Part shown: piece after piece, positions 62,332 to 64,000 of the stretch | Position numbering within the stretch: the stretch's first letter is position 1 | How the letters are laid out: every line of letters starts with the position of its first letter | NCBI GenBank assembly: GCA_026018925.1 | Contig: JAKSZU010000137.1 | Location: 462,333-526,332 of the forward strand | Direction of reading: 5' to 3' | DNA length: 64,000 nt | Origin: Tupaia tana | Lineage: Eukaryota > Chordata > Mammalia > Scandentia > Tupaiidae | Program-made: the position numbers and the translations under genes | Notes under the pieces: generated by a model | Databases searched by the model: none | The model's input: only the letters and a program-made list of their open reading frames with translations | Told to the model about the DNA's origin: nothing

Positions 62332-63333
62332 ATGACAAGAAATCACCGTCGGATCACAAGAAATATGGGAAAACGAGAAAATACCTCTCCTCCAATGGAA
62401 AAGAGTAACTCTCCTTCATCCACAAGCAGTTCGGTGAAAGTCATGGAAATGTCTGATAAGGAATTTAGAGCATTCGTAATGTCGAAGCTAACAGAGATGG
62501 AAGAAAAGAGAGATAATGAACTGCTAAAGAGAAAGGAGAAAGAAGTTGCCGAGTTCCAGGAGATGAGGAAATTCTTGCAAGATCTAAAAGAGGAATTACA
62601 CACTTTACAAAAGACTCAAACGGAACTGCTAGAGATCAAGTCTATAATAAAAGAAGTCAAAATCTCCCTTGAAAGTATTAAAAGCAGACTAGATCATTCA
62701 GAAAATAGAATCTCAGATGTAGAAGAGAAAATGGCTGGCTTAGAAAAGTCCACCACGGAGACTGAGAAAATGGCTCAAAAATTTGAGAATGATATGCGAG
62801 AAGTACTGGATACCATCAAACGTCCAAATATCCGGATAATTGGCATTCCAGAAGGTGAAGAGACCCATAAGGGCATTGATAATCTATTCCATGAAATCCT
62901 GCAAGAAAACTTTCCAAACCTAGAGAGGCATTCGAAGATCCAGTCCCAGGAAATACAAAGGACCCCAAATAGAATCAACCCAAGAAGATCTTCTCCAAGA
63001 CACATTATAGCCAGGTTGACCAAAACCACAGACAAAGATAAGATACTAAGATTGGCAAGAGAGAAACATCAAGTTACCTACAAAGGACATCCCATCAGGC
63101 TAACAGCAGATCTCTCATCGGAAACAATGCGAGCGAGGAGAGAATGGGAAAATATATTCAAAGTGTTATGAGAGAAGCAATTTCAGCCAAGAATACTGTA
63201 CCCGGCAAGATTATCTTTCAGGTGGGAAGAAAAGACAAGAACATTCTCAGATAAACAAAACCTGAAAGAATTTACCAGCACCAGACCAGATCTCCAAGAA
63301 GTTCTCAAGGGTGTGCTGTATCAAGAAAATTAA
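62332..63333 (+). pseudogene. ORF1 of the HAL1-like element, one premature stop
   Basis: 334 codons including the final TAA, with an in-frame TGA at 63169-63171 (codon 280) where the first L1 has AGA. The open part encodes 279 residues. The start at 62332 is preferred because the following basic stretch and ENTSPP align with the N-terminus of the neighbouring ORF1. The coiled coil (about residues 45-160) is longer than in the first L1 by about 14 residues around KRKEKEVAEFQEMRKF. The RRM starts KRPNIRIIGIPEGEE at about 163, and INPRRSSPRHIIARL and YKGHPIRLTADLSSE follow. The stop removes about 54 C-terminal residues of the RNA-binding domain; that region is still recognisable to 63333. The protein family is RNA-binding; this copy is probably inactive. 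Confidence 0.9.
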
Positions 63334-63366
63334 ACACAGACACACGGAAATAAGAGTCCAAAAACT

Positions 63367-63420
63367 ATGAAAGTGGCCAACTTAATCAGAGGGACAAGTC
63401 TGAATTTGAATATTATATCC
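63367..63420 (+). pseudogene. Vestige of an ORF2 start
   Basis: Thirty-three bases after the ORF1 stop, the text ATGAAAGTGGCCAACTTAA reads VANLIRGTSLNLNIIS in one frame, weakly matching the first ~18 residues of the neighbouring ORF2 (ANLNVGTDPVTSIITLN). Similarity stops there and no endonuclease motif follows. It suggests that the element descends from an L1 that lost ORF2 shortly after its start codon. The match is short and could be partly chance. Confidence 0.45.
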
Positions 63421-63873
63421 CAGAATTTAATCAGGAAAATTGAACCAGAACAGAAGATAAAAGTACATGAGACTGATAGGTTCATGCAGCTTCCATTTGA
63501 ACAGAATCCTAACTTGTTTCCTGGCTTTAAGCAAAGTTCCTTGGCATTTCTTTGAGTTAAGTTATAACTGGTTTTCTTAGTAGTAATGAGTGAACTCACC
63601 ATTGAAAGTAGTTAGATTATGTAGGAAATTGTGTGATCAATGCAACGTGGGTGGGAAGGGAATGAAGGACAATTGTAGACACCGGAGGTGGTGTGAGAGG
63701 AGGGTGGGAAGGGACAGAGGGTCAGAAAGAGGGGTGGAAGTAATTCTAGGAACTAGTAATGGAAAATTTTTTTGTAATGTTCATGATTGTATCACTATGC
63801 AGTGTGTACTGGATGGGAGATTGCATTTTGTATGCTGTGATGAAGCTTAGGGAAGGAATGTAAATTGAGTTAC
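63421..63873 (+). other. 3' region of the HAL1-like element with purine-rich block
   Basis: No coding potential is recognised. Positions about 63646-63740 form a G-rich, purine-rich block (GTGGGAAGGGAATGAAGG, GAGGTGGTGTGAGAGGAGGG and similar), like the polypurine tract in the 3'UTR of many L1s. AT-richer DNA follows up to the A-run. It does not resemble the 3'UTR of the first L1. Confidence 0.65.
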
Positions 63874-63898
63874 AAAAAAAAAAGTTTCAGAAAAAAAA
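63874..63898 (+). repeat. Oligo-A tail of the HAL1-like element
   Basis: Ten A residues, the heptamer GTTTCAG, then eight more A residues leading into TATATAT. This is taken as the element's degraded 3' tail. The interruption may be a mutation or part of the flanking target. Confidence 0.65.
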
Positions 63899-64000
63899 TA
63901 TATATCTATTCAATGACTGCAGTAGGATATGTAGCCCCAGCTAGGTGCTACTTTATAGGATGCGTAAAGTAAGACTTGTGTTCATGGAAATGGGGGTATC
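63899..64000. other. Non-repetitive flank, nothing recognised
   Basis: About 100 bases of mixed-composition DNA without an ORF, tandem repeat or transposon signature that I can identify. It is presumably the genomic flank beyond the second element. Confidence 0.5.

Larger units (their letters stand above)
62303..63898 (+). mobile_element. ORF1-only L1-type element (HAL1-like)
   Basis: This second element, in the same orientation, holds 29 bp of leader, one ORF1 (62332-63333, with a premature stop), a short stretch resembling the ORF2 start, about 450 bp of unrelated 3' sequence with a purine-rich, G-rich block, and an oligo-A tail at 63874-63898. There is no endonuclease, reverse transcriptase or L1 ORF2 C-terminus. 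That layout is the definition of HAL1 (half-L1) elements, which rely on L1 enzymes. An internally deleted ordinary L1 is the alternative. Its upstream part is missing here because the L1 on the left ends in it. Confidence 0.7.

Noticed and set aside
63590-63850. An 86-codon frame in the 3' region of the second element.
   Set aside because: It falls in the purine-rich 3' block, has no recognisable domain, and its glycine/arginine-rich content follows from base composition.

Overview
The window is nuclear DNA of a placental mammal. The right end carries mammalian-type LINE-1 (L1) ORF1 and ORF2 reading frames, two oligo-A tails and no prokaryotic-style gene packing. I cannot narrow the species from sequence alone. 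There is no host protein-coding gene I can support, and no tRNA, rRNA or CRISPR.

Positions 1-56776 are one uninterrupted tandem array (a satellite or macrosatellite) that runs off the left edge. It is built from two modules in fixed order and a single orientation: a 129-bp module (about 335 full copies by hand count) and a 93-95-bp module (144 copies) that occurs only between two 129-bp modules. The smaller module looks like a short spliceosomal intron. It begins GTAGGT, carries a TTAAC branch-like site and a long pyrimidine tract, and ends CCCCCCAG. Removing it recreates exactly the junction seen where two 129-bp modules are directly joined. Runs of 1 to 5 of the 129-bp modules separate successive intron-like modules. 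This run-length code exposes nested duplications: a roughly 10.97/10.04 kb tandem pair (34570-45540 and 45541-about 55580), a roughly 8.4/7.5 kb pair (about 11.86-27.75 kb), a 2.4-kb repeat offset by 4.87 kb, 1.53-kb copies at the left, an 831-bp composite period and a fresh 351-bp duplication next to the L1.

At 56776/56777 the array stops in mid-module. A 376-bp CpG-rich-then-AT-rich leader follows, then an L1 in the same orientation (56777-62302): an intact ORF1 of 319 codons, an ORF2 broken by two frame changes and one in-frame stop, a short 3'UTR and an A-rich tail. The layout (monomers, non-repeated tether, ORF1) matches L1 elements whose 5'UTR is made of tandem monomers, as in mouse. 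The array may therefore be an enormously expanded L1 5'UTR monomer array or a satellite derived from one; this is inference.

From 62303 a second, ORF1-only element follows. It has an ORF1 with one premature stop, a vestige of the ORF2 start, a G-rich 3' region and an A-tail, resembling HAL1 (half-L1) elements. The first L1 seems to have landed just upstream of its ORF1 start. The last ~100 bases are non-repetitive with nothing recognisable.
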